A stretch of 8,457 nt of DNA from Sulfolobus sp. UBA167 (GCA_002495845.1 DAHF01000027.1:11412-19868); one strand, 5' to 3'. Numbered from the stretch's first letter, positions 1 through 6,749 are shown. A program made the numbers and translations. Notes: generated from the letters alone by a model not told the origin.

Positions 1-621
1 AAAGCCATAAAAATTCTTTCCTCAGATGAAGGGTATGTCTCAACAAAGTTAAGCGACATTTACGTTAAGGTTAAGGAGCATCCCTTCCCCGGTATAGGAA
101 AAAGGATGGGGTTAAACTGCGTTTGGAGCACGTTCAGCCTTGGGGATAACGTGAAACAGATGACTGCGTCGTCCAAAATCTTTCCCATTTTCAGGGGAGG
201 AGCTATTTCAGTTGGCTACACTAACCTAGTTCAAGGGGATGTTGAGGTTTTTGGTAGATCTGGGGAGGCACAGGCTAAGGTAAAGCTGAGGATTGGTGTG
301 CTGAAGAACGGAAATCTAAGGTCTTCAATGTTAGTGAGCAAGTCCAGAGAGGAATACGATGGGGAAGAAATGATCTTCATTGAGTTTTCTAACGATCTAT
401 GGGATACTTCAGTAATGGCAGTGAAGGAAGCTATCTCCTTCCTCTCAATTTTCATGGAATCAGTGGGAGCTATGCTCTTGAGCGTGTTCATGGACTTAAA
501 GGCGAGCTACGCAGGTGATTCGAGCCGAACCTTATCTGGCTTCAAACCCGTCCCGGTCTTAGGCGACAAGGGAGAAGAAATCATGGAAGTAATTGAGGCG
601 AGGAATGATGGACGTAAATGA
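1..621 (+). CDS. Unrecognised protein, 3' part of gene (5' end outside window)
   Basis: The reading frame is open from the first base to the TAA at 619-621, giving at least 206 residues. The ATG at 106 is internal, because the frame continues upstream with protein-like sequence (KAIKILSSDEGYVSTKLSDI). I do not recognise the family. The visible part first looks rich in beta strands (about residues 15-120, with FRGGAISVGYTNLVQGDVEV). It is followed by a long hydrophobic and amphipathic helical stretch (about residues 135-175, VMAVKEAISFLSIFMESVGA) and a charged tail. The helical stretch is not clearly a membrane segment. The stop codon lies inside the next gene, an overlap of 17 bases with the ligase start at 605, so the two are very probably co-transcribed and translationally coupled. 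By context it may be another enzyme or a subunit of the same amine pathway, but nothing in the sequence shows this directly. Confidence 0.8.
   Translation, partial: KAIKILSSDEGYVSTKLSDIYVKVKEHPFPGIGKRMGLNCVWSTFSLGDNVKQMTASSKIFPIFRGGAISVGYTNLVQGDVEVFGRSGEAQAKVKLRIGVLKNGNLRSSMLVSKSREEYDGEEMIFIEFSNDLWDTSVMAVKEAISFLSIFMESVGAMLLSVFMDLKASYAGDSSRTLSGFKPVPVLGDKGEEIMEVIEARNDGRK
595..603 (+). promoter_or_regulatory. Ribosome binding site of the GS-like ligase
   Basis: Two adjacent GAGG motifs (GAGGCGAGG) sit just before tandem ATG codons at 605 and 608, inside the end of the preceding gene. A TTG at 593 is in frame, but it lies at the motif itself and would have no such site upstream. This favours 605 or 608 as the start and fits internal operon translation in Sulfolobales. 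Confidence 0.6.
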
Positions 622-1882
622 GCTGAAGCGAAAGGGAGTGAACGTTGTAAACTTCACTTGGGTTGGACTTGACGGGTATGTGAGAGCAAAGGGTGCCTAC
701 ATAGACCACTTGGAGGAGATGATGAAGAGCGGAATCGGGTTGACCAAGGCTATGTTTAGCTTCACTCCGATGGACTACATCTCTCCTTTAGGGTCGTTCG
801 GTCCTCAGGATCAGGACGTCTTCTTGGTTCCCGACGTATCTACCCTGACCTTCACGCCTCCTTACGCTTCGGTAATCTGCGATCTCTACGATGGAGACTC
901 CCCCTGGCCAATGGACGTGAGGTCCAGGCTACGATCTGTCCTTCAGGAGGCTAGAAAGGAAGGCCTTGAATTCATGTCCGCGTTCGAATACGAGTTTTAC
1001 TTGGTTAAAGACGGGAAGCCATTCAATGATGCCAGATGCTTCGATCCTCAGGGCATGAACGACATTATAATCACTAAAATGACCTCGTCCCTGAAGGATA
1101 ATGGCATTGACGTTCTGAGGGTAATAAAGGAATACGGACCGGCACAGTACGAGATAGATGTAAATCACAGAGACTCATTAAGGGCATCCGATGAGTTCGT
1201 TATGATAAAGGAGATAGTGAAGAGCGAGGCTTTAAACTCCGGGCTGGAGGCCAACTTCATGCCGAAACCTTTCAACGGACTTGCGGGATCTGGTCTTCAT
1301 CTTAACCTGAGCGTTTGGAGTGAAAACAAGAACTTGTTCTATTCGGAAGGAAGGTTGCTCAGCAAGTTCGGGATGCATTTCGTTGGAGGCATCTTGAAGC
1401 ATGCTAAGGCACTCACGGCCATAGCCGCACCGACGGTAAACTCGTATAAGAGGCTCAGATCCGGAACTTGGGCTCCTACAAGGATAGCCTATGGGTCTAA
1501 CAATAAGTCAGCTATGATAAGGATACCGACTCCATACAGAGCTAATCATGGCAATGACTCCAGGTTGGAGTACAGGGTTCCGGACCCCACTGTGAATCCA
1601 TATTTAGTGACTTTAGCCATGATAGTCGCAGGCATGGATGGAGTTAAGGAAGAAATAGACCCAGGGTTGCCGGTGAACGAGAACTCCTACTTCAAGCAGG
1701 ATATTCCGGAGATTCCCAGGAACCTCAGGGAGGCCTTAAGAGAGCTTGACAAAGACGTGCAACTAAAGAGAGGTATAGGTGAGGGAATATCTAGGGAGTT
1801 CATCAACGTAAAGATGGCTGAAGTGGAAGAATATGAAAGCTACGTCACCGAGTGGGAGTACAAAACCTACAGTAAGATGTGA
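605..1882 (+). CDS. Glutamine synthetase-fold ligase, probable gamma-glutamyl-amine synthetase
   Basis: This 425-residue protein has the type I glutamine synthetase fold: an N-terminal beta-grasp domain (about 1-95) and a C-terminal catalytic domain. Family residues visible are the metal/glutamate motif E128-x-E130 (FEYEF), GPAQYE ending at E183, GSGLH with H232, NSYKRL with R283, R306 in MIRIP, and E322/R324 in RLEYRVPDPTVNPYL. Numbering counts from the ATG at 605; the ATG at 608 is equally possible. Two true-GS features are missing. The FDGSS segment carrying the ammonium-binding Asp (D50 in Salmonella GS) is replaced by SFTPMD. The catalytic-flap Glu of PGYEAP (E327) is Trp in SGTWAP. A conserved Arg (NRSA) is Lys301 (NKSA). 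Such changes are typical of GS-like enzymes such as PuuA, IpuC and the GS domain of FluG, which join glutamate to organic amines using ATP. I infer that activity in the cytoplasm; the amine is unknown. The TGA overlaps the extended downstream frame by 4 bases. Confidence 0.9.
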   Translation: MMDVNELKRKGVNVVNFTWVGLDGYVRAKGAYIDHLEEMMKSGIGLTKAMFSFTPMDYISPLGSFGPQDQDVFLVPDVSTLTFTPPYASVICDLYDGDSPWPMDVRSRLRSVLQEARKEGLEFMSAFEYEFYLVKDGKPFNDARCFDPQGMNDIIITKMTSSLKDNGIDVLRVIKEYGPAQYEIDVNHRDSLRASDEFVMIKEIVKSEALNSGLEANFMPKPFNGLAGSGLHLNLSVWSENKNLFYSEGRLLSKFGMHFVGGILKHAKALTAIAAPTVNSYKRLRSGTWAPTRIAYGSNNKSAMIRIPTPYRANHGNDSRLEYRVPDPTVNPYLVTLAMIVAGMDGVKEEIDPGLPVNENSYFKQDIPEIPRNLREALRELDKDVQLKRGIGEGISREFINVKMAEVEEYESYVTEWEYKTYSKM

Positions 1883-1891
1883 GGGGAGAGG
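1881..1891 (+). promoter_or_regulatory. Ribosome binding site of the amidohydrolase
   Basis: The purine run GAGGGGAGAGG begins within the ligase stop codon and ends two bases before the GTG at 1894; its first GAGG is nine bases away. An earlier in-frame GTG at 1879 has no such site upstream, so this element decides the start in favour of 1894 (or the TTG at 1897). Confidence 0.55.
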
Positions 1892-1893
1892 AC

Positions 1894-2967
1894 GTGTTGA
1901 CCCCCTTGATAGATGAACACGCTCACTGGTTCCACGCTTCTCCGATGAGCGAGAAGGATTTCATGATGGCTTCGGCTGAGTCCTGGAGGGAAAATGAGGT
2001 CAAGAGTGACGTAATAGAGATGAACAGATGGAGGCCGTTTTACCTCTACCTGAGGAAGCTCATGATAAGGAAGTTTGGAGATAACTTCATGGATGAGAGA
2101 AACAGGAAGATCAAGGACGACCCAGTGAGATACGTGGGAGAACTCCTCTCGGAGGCTGGAATAAATGGCATTGTCATAGACGAAGGTTTCGGCACGAAGG
2201 TCCACGAGATACCTCTACCGATCAAGAGGCTATTTCGCATAGAGAACATCATAGGAGAACTCTTTTCCTTGTCCTTCGACAAAGCGTTAGAGAAGTTCAT
2301 AGAGACTCTCAGGAGAAAGGTGAAAGAGGAAGGATATGCTGGGTTCAAGAGCATCATAGCTTACAGAACCGGTTTACCGCTCTCCTGTGACGAGGGGTAT
2401 GCATTGAGGGACTTCAATTCCGGAGAACGCGAATGGTATGGCAGGAAGGCTAAGGGGTTTAGAGATTACCTCTTCTGCGTGACCATGCAGGAGGCATCTC
2501 GCATGAAAGTTCCTTTTCAAGTACATACGGGGGCAGGAGACAGGGACATAAAGCTAAACGAATCCATGCCGTCTATCCTCACAAATATGGTAAGGAAATA
2601 CGACGGAACCATCATCTTTGTTCACGCAGGATACCCGTATCATAGGGAGACCGCGTGGATGAGTTACCTCTTTCCTTCAGTTTACCTCGATGTATCCCAA
2701 GTCTTTCCATTCGCTCCTCTAGGTGGGTATCATGTGCTCTCTGAAGTATTGGAGGTAGCACCTTTCACGAAGGTAATGTACGGTAGTGATGCGTTCGAGA
2801 TACCTGAGATAGCTTGGGCTTCAGCTAGCTTATTTAGGACAGCCCTCTCAAAGGTCACGGACGAACTGGAAGAAATAGGAGTGCTTTCGTCGACGGAGAG
2901 AAAAGAGGTGGAAGAAATGATATCTTTCAAGAACGCGGAGAAGGTATACGGCAGATTCAACTCGTGA
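1894..2967 (+). CDS. Amidohydrolase-2 family metal-dependent hydrolase (FluG N-domain type)
   Basis: This is a 357-residue TIM-barrel amidohydrolase with the metal-binding set expected of the family. It has H9-x-H11 in IDEHAHW on the first strand, H211 in VHTGAG, H244 in VHAGYP and D299 in YGSDAF, numbered from the GTG at 1894. The N-terminus then begins MLTPLIDEHAH, where family members usually start; a GTG at 1879 would add five residues and overlap the ligase stop by four bases. No signal peptide is visible, so it should be cytosolic. The same domain precedes a GS domain in fungal FluG and plant NodGS; here it is a separate gene directly after the GS-like ligase. I infer that it hydrolyses the ligase product or a later gamma-glutamyl intermediate, returning glutamate. 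Some relatives are decarboxylases rather than hydrolases, so the exact reaction is open. Confidence 0.85.
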   Translation: MLTPLIDEHAHWFHASPMSEKDFMMASAESWRENEVKSDVIEMNRWRPFYLYLRKLMIRKFGDNFMDERNRKIKDDPVRYVGELLSEAGINGIVIDEGFGTKVHEIPLPIKRLFRIENIIGELFSLSFDKALEKFIETLRRKVKEEGYAGFKSIIAYRTGLPLSCDEGYALRDFNSGEREWYGRKAKGFRDYLFCVTMQEASRMKVPFQVHTGAGDRDIKLNESMPSILTNMVRKYDGTIIFVHAGYPYHRETAWMSYLFPSVYLDVSQVFPFAPLGGYHVLSEVLEVAPFTKVMYGSDAFEIPEIAWASASLFRTALSKVTDELEEIGVLSSTERKEVEEMISFKNAEKVYGRFNS

Positions 2968-3070
2968 AAAAGTCAGTGCAGAATACAAAAAAACCTTTCA
3001 CTTAAAACGGTTAAATTTCTTATGATAACTATGAATAAAGTACAGATATCAAAGGAAAAAGAATAAAAAA

Positions 3071-3086
3071 TTTTTAAATTTTTTCT
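3071..3086 (+). terminator. Possible T-rich terminator of the first operon
   Basis: Two T runs (T5, then T6 after AAA) lie about 100 bases after the amidohydrolase stop. Archaeal transcription often ends on such runs without a strong hairpin. The tract also abuts the next promoter, so it may instead be upstream promoter sequence. The rest of 2968-3124 is A/T rich and shows no gene. Confidence 0.3.
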
Positions 3087-3100
3087 GAAATTTTTATAAG
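3087..3100 (+). promoter_or_regulatory. TATA/BRE promoter of the permease, leaderless
   Basis: GAAA (BRE-like, 3087-3090) is followed by TTTTTATAAG (3091-3100). The TATA centre lies about 28 bases before the ATG at 3125, which puts the expected transcript start at or within a few bases of the start codon. No ribosome binding site precedes this ATG, in keeping with a leaderless mRNA. Confidence 0.65.
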
Positions 3101-3124
3101 ACAATTCACACTCAACTACTTCTT

Positions 3125-4720
3125 ATGTCAAAAAAGGTCTTTATAAGAGAATCTTCAGGTCTAGTCAGGCAGATGGGCTCAAAGCATGCCTTCGCTAAGG
3201 TCCTCGCATTGATAGTGCCGATCTCGCTTTACTATACCTTAATATACTCTCCTGCGCTCCCTGCTGCAAATTGGTATTTAGGTATAATAATATCTCCCTT
3301 GTTGGCGCTTCCGATATTCATGACGTACTTGAAGTTAGCTGAGTACATACCTAGGTCGTCAGGAGAATACATCTATATTTCCAGGATAGTAGGTCCTCTG
3401 CCTGCAACAATTCAGGGTGTGGCGAACATAATATCTACTCCTTTGCTAGCCTCCATTCTTTCCCAGATAGAGGTTAGCGCAGGGATAGTTCCCGCAATCC
3501 AAGTGATCGGTCTATCACTTCACGATCAGTACCTAGTGAACCTTGGAGCGTCAATTCTGAACAACAGCGTCTACTATTTCTTGGCAAGCATAGCTTCCCT
3601 TCTTGCAATGTGGGTAGTCAGCATCTCCCCTCAGAGGATAATGGGGAACTTCCTCTTCGTCATAGCCTCAATGCAGGTCATAGGGTCTCTGGTGGTGATC
3701 TACCTCTTTTCTCAAGGTAGGACAGTGTTCGAGACAGATTTCAATAGGTTCTCGTCCCTATTCGGCGGACCTTCATATACCAGCCTTGCGTCCCAAGGAT
3801 CTTCGCTTTACTCTCCCTCGTTTGATGGAATACAGACGCTCGTGTTCTCAATTCTCATGCTGATGTGGCTCTTCGTTTGGTTCTTCGGGCCGTCCTACTT
3901 TGCAGGCGAATATAAGCAAGCCTCTAGATCCCTAAAGTTAGGCATGCTCTCTGGGTTCGGGATAGCTACATTCGTGATCGTATCGCTTACCTTTTTGACT
4001 GCGTACACGATGGGCATACCTTTCTTCAACTACGTAGCACTGAACGGATGGGGATCTACCATACCCGTCTCCGCAGGTGAAGGTTACATTGCATGGGCAG
4101 GGGTAATGGCAATATCCGTTCCAATCTTGGCCATCCTAGTAGGTCTCCTGAACGTGGGGATACAAATGGTCGCCGGGCCTCTTTCCCTGGCAATCCCTAG
4201 CAGGGTAATGTTGGCGATGTCCTTCGACAGGATACTTCCTGAGCGTTTAGCTTACGTCAATCCCAAGCTTCAGACACCTCTTCTAGCCTCCTTGGTAGCA
4301 CTTGGAATTGCGGTGTTCTTTGAGGTAGCCATACTTCTGCTAGGACTAGCGATCTCGACAATAGCGCTTGTTGCAGTGCTCTTCATCTATCAGTTCTTGC
4401 AAGCTTCTATCTCTGCTACGGTTGCAGGCTTCAAGGGAATTCCTGGGGTTTCTCTATCGGAAAAAGAAAAGAAGGAACTTAAAATATTTGGGTCTATCGC
4501 CTCCGTTGTTCTCGCAGTTTCAGTGATCATCGCAATAGGATATGCAGCAGTTAACCCGTTATATCTCACCATGGTTCTTTCTGGAAACCTAGCAGTGAAC
4601 GTTGGCCTCATTGCCATAATACCTATCCTCGGGGTGTTAACCTATTTCGCCTCTAAGCGTCTAAGAGAAAAGGAAGGTATGGATCTGAATGTAGTATTTA
4701 AGGAGATTCCTCCTGAGTAA
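3125..4720 (+). CDS. APC-superfamily amino acid/amine permease
   Basis: This 531-residue, strongly hydrophobic protein has about twelve predicted membrane helices, starting near residue 24 (FAKVLALIVPISLYYTLIYS). It has a short basic N-terminal tail and a charged C-terminal tail (KRLREKEGMDL). APC hallmarks are visible: the amphipathic EYIPRSSGEYIYISR segment from residue 73, GEYKQASRS around E262, and the cytoplasmic loop SFDRILPERLAYVNPKLQTP around D368. A polar extracytoplasmic-type loop (about residues 200-238, rich in Ser, Gly and Tyr) is longer than in many family members. It should act in the cytoplasmic membrane as a proton- or sodium-coupled importer or an exchanger. The family covers amino acids and polyamines (PuuP, PotE), and the sequence alone does not give the substrate. 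Its position between the ligase operon and the aminotransferase suggests that it imports the amine or amino acid those enzymes use. It has its own promoter. Confidence 0.88.
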   Translation: MSKKVFIRESSGLVRQMGSKHAFAKVLALIVPISLYYTLIYSPALPAANWYLGIIISPLLALPIFMTYLKLAEYIPRSSGEYIYISRIVGPLPATIQGVANIISTPLLASILSQIEVSAGIVPAIQVIGLSLHDQYLVNLGASILNNSVYYFLASIASLLAMWVVSISPQRIMGNFLFVIASMQVIGSLVVIYLFSQGRTVFETDFNRFSSLFGGPSYTSLASQGSSLYSPSFDGIQTLVFSILMLMWLFVWFFGPSYFAGEYKQASRSLKLGMLSGFGIATFVIVSLTFLTAYTMGIPFFNYVALNGWGSTIPVSAGEGYIAWAGVMAISVPILAILVGLLNVGIQMVAGPLSLAIPSRVMLAMSFDRILPERLAYVNPKLQTPLLASLVALGIAVFFEVAILLLGLAISTIALVAVLFIYQFLQASISATVAGFKGIPGVSLSEKEKKELKIFGSIASVVLAVSVIIAIGYAAVNPLYLTMVLSGNLAVNVGLIAIIPILGVLTYFASKRLREKEGMDLNVVFKEIPPE

Positions 4721-4728
4721 AAAGAGAA

Positions 4729-4734
4729 TTTTTT
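4729..4734 (+). terminator. Oligo-T terminator after the permease
   Basis: A run of six T follows the permease stop by eight bases, with no clear hairpin. A further all-pyrimidine tract of 26 bases (4821-4846, ending in T5) may be a second termination site. Confidence 0.4.
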
Positions 4735-4820
4735 GAAACTTTCATGTTTCTACGCTAGATATTCCGTGAGGGTGGGAGAAGGTGGACTGACCATGAAATG
4801 CAAATCGATATAACAATCAG

Positions 4821-4846
4821 CCTTTTCCCCTCTTTTCTTCCTTTTT
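4821..4846 (+). terminator. Pyrimidine tract, possible secondary terminator
   Basis: This is 26 consecutive C/T bases with several T3-T5 runs, directly followed by A/T-rich DNA (TAATATTATATTT) that could also hold a TATA-like element. U-rich and pyrimidine-rich 3' ends are common in crenarchaeal transcripts. It is placed by composition only. Confidence 0.25.
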
Positions 4847-4911
4847 AATATTATATTTCTTATCATTCTCTCTTTATCGATAAATTCTTTTCTGTTTCAA
4901 ACATTTCACGT

Positions 4912-5178
4912 ATGAAATGCACTAATAGTAAGTAAAAAGAGGGAAAAAATTAAAGAAAATAAATTACGAAGACTTAAAGAGTTGCTTAGGGAGGAAGTTC
5001 GATACAATCGTTTTTCTGGCAATGAAGTGTTATCATCAATGATGGAGTCTAACGAGGTGGCCTTAGGTATGAAAAGGCTGACTATCACCACACTAAAACC
5101 GTAGAGGATAGGAAGTCTCCACCTCGTCTGATTCCTAGGAAATGGGGACCCCTTAGAGTAACTCTTTCAAGGTTTTAG
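4912..5178 (+). pseudogene. Possible small decayed gene in the permease-aminotransferase spacer
   Basis: A start-less open frame (4916-5104, 62 codons) reads like a charged helical protein: VSKKREKIKENKLRRLKELL, then RYNRFSGNEVLSSMMESNEV. It has no ATG or GTG near its beginning. An ATG at 4912 lies in a neighbouring frame and stops after seven codons (MKCTNSK); loss of one base would join it to the long frame. In the ATG's frame a second protein-like stretch appears further on (YEKADYHHTKTVEDRKSPP) and stops at 5176-5178. Together these suggest a frameshifted remnant, perhaps of a small regulator or an insertion element, but I recognise no family. A 61-codon minus-strand frame over the same DNA has a low-complexity Ser/Leu composition and is probably its shadow. 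This could also be chance. Confidence 0.25.
5052..5127. repeat. Inverted repeat ACGAGGTGG / CCACCTCGT with nested small stems
   Basis: ACGAGGTGG (5052-5060) is matched by its exact reverse complement at 5119-5127, with 58 bases between. Inside are two further short pairings: GCCTT/AAGGC (5060-5064 with 5074-5078) and CTATC/GATAG (5082-5086 with 5107-5111). As RNA this could form a small three-way junction. A 9-base pair in a spacer this size is not rare by chance. Confidence 0.3.
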
Positions 5179-5269
5179 GTAAATTTGGGGAGGTTCTCTT
5201 CAGCTTTCATCACGTTACGTGCCTAGAACATACAAAAAGCTGGTCTCTCTAAAGGGTGAAATGATCTTA

Positions 5270-5281
5270 GCATGATCATGC
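5270..5281. promoter_or_regulatory. 12-base perfect palindrome, possible operator
   Basis: GCATGATCATGC is fully self-complementary and lies about 110 bases before the aminotransferase TATA box and 15 bases before a TATA-like TTTTTAAA (5296-5303). Dimeric archaeal regulators bind such sites. No second copy was noticed in the window, so an operator role is only a guess. The surrounding 5179-5390 holds no gene that I can support; a T6 run is at 5334-5339. Confidence 0.3.
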
Positions 5282-5390
5282 ATTCTGTTGTATAGTTTTT
5301 AAAGGAAAAGGTATCATCTAATATATATCTCTATTTTTTACCCTAATTAGTATGGATTTTATTGAAACTTTTCTTCTTTCCTTTCACCAA

Positions 5391-5400
5391 TTTTTATATA
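5391..5400 (+). promoter_or_regulatory. TATA box of the aminotransferase, near-leaderless
   Basis: TTTTTATATA is centred about 28 bases before the ATG at 5424. Transcription should start within a few bases of the start codon. This is the same arrangement as upstream of the permease. Confidence 0.65.
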
Positions 5401-5423
5401 GCCATCTCAGGAATTAGAGTGAT

Positions 5424-6749
5424 ATGGATGATGCAGAGGTAGTTAGAAATCATTCCTTTGGGACTTGGAGGAAACAGAGGGGATGGAAGCCAATAAACCT
5501 TGTCTCAGCGAAGGGAGTATTTCTCTACGATGATAAAGGAAAAAGTTACTTAGATATGTCTTCGCAGTTAGTGAACGTCAACCTTGGCCACGGGAACGAA
5601 AGGGTCATAAAATCCATCGAACAAGGCATGTCCGACCTTCAATACGTCTCCCCGTCTTTCTCCACAAAGGCGAGGGCTGACGCTATTCGCTCATTGCTAG
5701 AGGTAGTTCCAAAGGGGATAACGAAGTTCTTCTTCTCTACCTCAGGAACGGAAGCTAATGAGGCCGCAGTAAAGATAACCAGGTTAGTAAAGTCTCCAAA
5801 GTATAAGCTGGTCTCTAGGTACAGATCATACCATGGGTCCACTCTCGCTTCCATGTCTCTAACGGGCGACTATCGTAGATGGTTCACAGAACCTAACTCA
5901 ATGCCTGGGATCGTGAGGATACCCGAACCCTACTGTTTCAGGTGCCCTTTGAAATTGAAATATCCTGAATGCGGAATCGCTTGTGCGAACTATGTCGACT
6001 ACGTAATAAAACAGGAAGGTAACGTCGCATCCTTGATCGTGGAGCCTATAACGGGAACTAACGGAGTTGTAGTTCCACCTAAGGAATACCTTCCTTTGGT
6101 CAGGAAGATTACAGAAGAGAACGACGTGCTTATGATAGCGGACGAGGTGATGACCGGATGGGGTAGAACGGGAGAGTGGTTCGCCGTGGATCTGTGGGGT
6201 GTGAAACCGGATCTCATGACCACGGCTAAGGGTGCGTCTGCGTCTTACTTGCCGGTGGGAATCACGGGAGTCAGCAAGGCTGTGTCAGACTTCTTTGAGG
6301 ACCACATCTTCGCTCACGGTCATACTTTCGAGGCCCATCCAGTCGTGTTGTCATCAATTCCTGCTGTAATAGAAGAATACAAGAGAATGGACTTACTTTC
6401 TCACGTTAGAGATATGTCGTCTTACGTTGAAAGGAGGCTGAATGAGATAAAAGAGAAACACAAGAGCGTCGGTGACGTGAGGGGCGTCGGGCTCTTCTGG
6501 GCCATAGAGTTAGTAAAGGACGACAAGATGACACCAGTTGGTACTTATGAGGATAAGTATAGCGGGAGACCCACTGTGGTGGACAAGATAACTTCCTATC
6601 TCATGGAAAGAGGGGTTTACATTTTCGGAGGGGCATCGTGGATGGTCGTCTCTCCGCCGCTCATAATCACGAAGGAGGAGCTGGACAAAGGGCTTAATGC
6701 GATCGACGACGCGCTTGCTCTGTCGACCAAGAGTTCCAGAACGGAATAG
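5424..6749 (+). CDS. Class III PLP-dependent aminotransferase
   Basis: This 441-residue, full-length fold-type I class III (omega) aminotransferase shows the cofactor residues clearly. These are SGTEANE for the PLP phosphate (S107-E110), Y136-H137-G138 stacking on the ring, D240 in IADEVMTGWGRTG contacting the pyridine nitrogen, and the Schiff-base K269 in TTAKGASASYLPVG. HGHTFEAHP follows with the usual phosphate-contacting Thr. The N-terminal part (SFGTWRKQRGWKP, then a Gly-rich GHGNERV) resembles the beta-alanine, taurine and GABA aminotransferase subgroup. It should move an amino group from an omega-amino acid, amine or gamma-glutamylated amine to a keto acid such as pyruvate or 2-oxoglutarate in the cytosol; the exact pair cannot be read from the sequence. 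Four cysteines (C171, C174, C183, C187, in YCFRCP..YPECGIACA) form a compact cluster. The neighbouring permease and GS-like ligase suggest amine or amino acid catabolism. The ATG is chosen by the promoter position. Confidence 0.92.
   Translation: MDDAEVVRNHSFGTWRKQRGWKPINLVSAKGVFLYDDKGKSYLDMSSQLVNVNLGHGNERVIKSIEQGMSDLQYVSPSFSTKARADAIRSLLEVVPKGITKFFFSTSGTEANEAAVKITRLVKSPKYKLVSRYRSYHGSTLASMSLTGDYRRWFTEPNSMPGIVRIPEPYCFRCPLKLKYPECGIACANYVDYVIKQEGNVASLIVEPITGTNGVVVPPKEYLPLVRKITEENDVLMIADEVMTGWGRTGEWFAVDLWGVKPDLMTTAKGASASYLPVGITGVSKAVSDFFEDHIFAHGHTFEAHPVVLSSIPAVIEEYKRMDLLSHVRDMSSYVERRLNEIKEKHKSVGDVRGVGLFWAIELVKDDKMTPVGTYEDKYSGRPTVVDKITSYLMERGVYIFGGASWMVVSPPLIITKEELDKGLNAIDDALALSTKSSRTE

Noticed and set aside
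231..491. Minus-strand 86-codon frame
   Set aside because: It is opposite the first gene and has Ser/Thr-rich shadow composition with no motif; the + strand frame is protein-like throughout.
593..604. TTG at 593 as the ligase start
   Set aside because: The ribosome binding motif begins at 595 and so cannot serve this codon; ATG 605 or 608 fits spacing and family N-termini better.
1867..2357. Two minus-strand frames of 103-112 codons over the amidohydrolase
   Set aside because: They lie antisense to a gene with complete family motifs and show no recognisable domain or upstream signal.
4721..4811. 30-codon open extension after the permease stop, as possible readthrough
   Set aside because: It follows a TAA, contains no membrane helix or motif, and is interrupted by an oligo-T terminator; the length is within chance.
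4793..4921. ATGAAATGCA occurring at 4793 and 4912 as a possible direct repeat
   Set aside because: There are only ten bases and no longer flanking similarity; this is not enough to call an insertion-site duplication.
4998..5006. GTTCGATAC, resembling a tRNA T-loop
   Set aside because: The flanking bases do not form a T stem and no acceptor, D or anticodon arms can be drawn.
5034..5081. TGATG ... CTGA, resembling C and D boxes of a guide RNA
   Set aside because: The C box is incomplete and no proper C'/D' boxes or terminal stem are present.
4906..5091. Minus-strand 61-codon frame
   Set aside because: It has low-complexity Ser/Leu composition typical of the complement of a Lys/Glu-rich sequence; the plus-strand frame is the better candidate.
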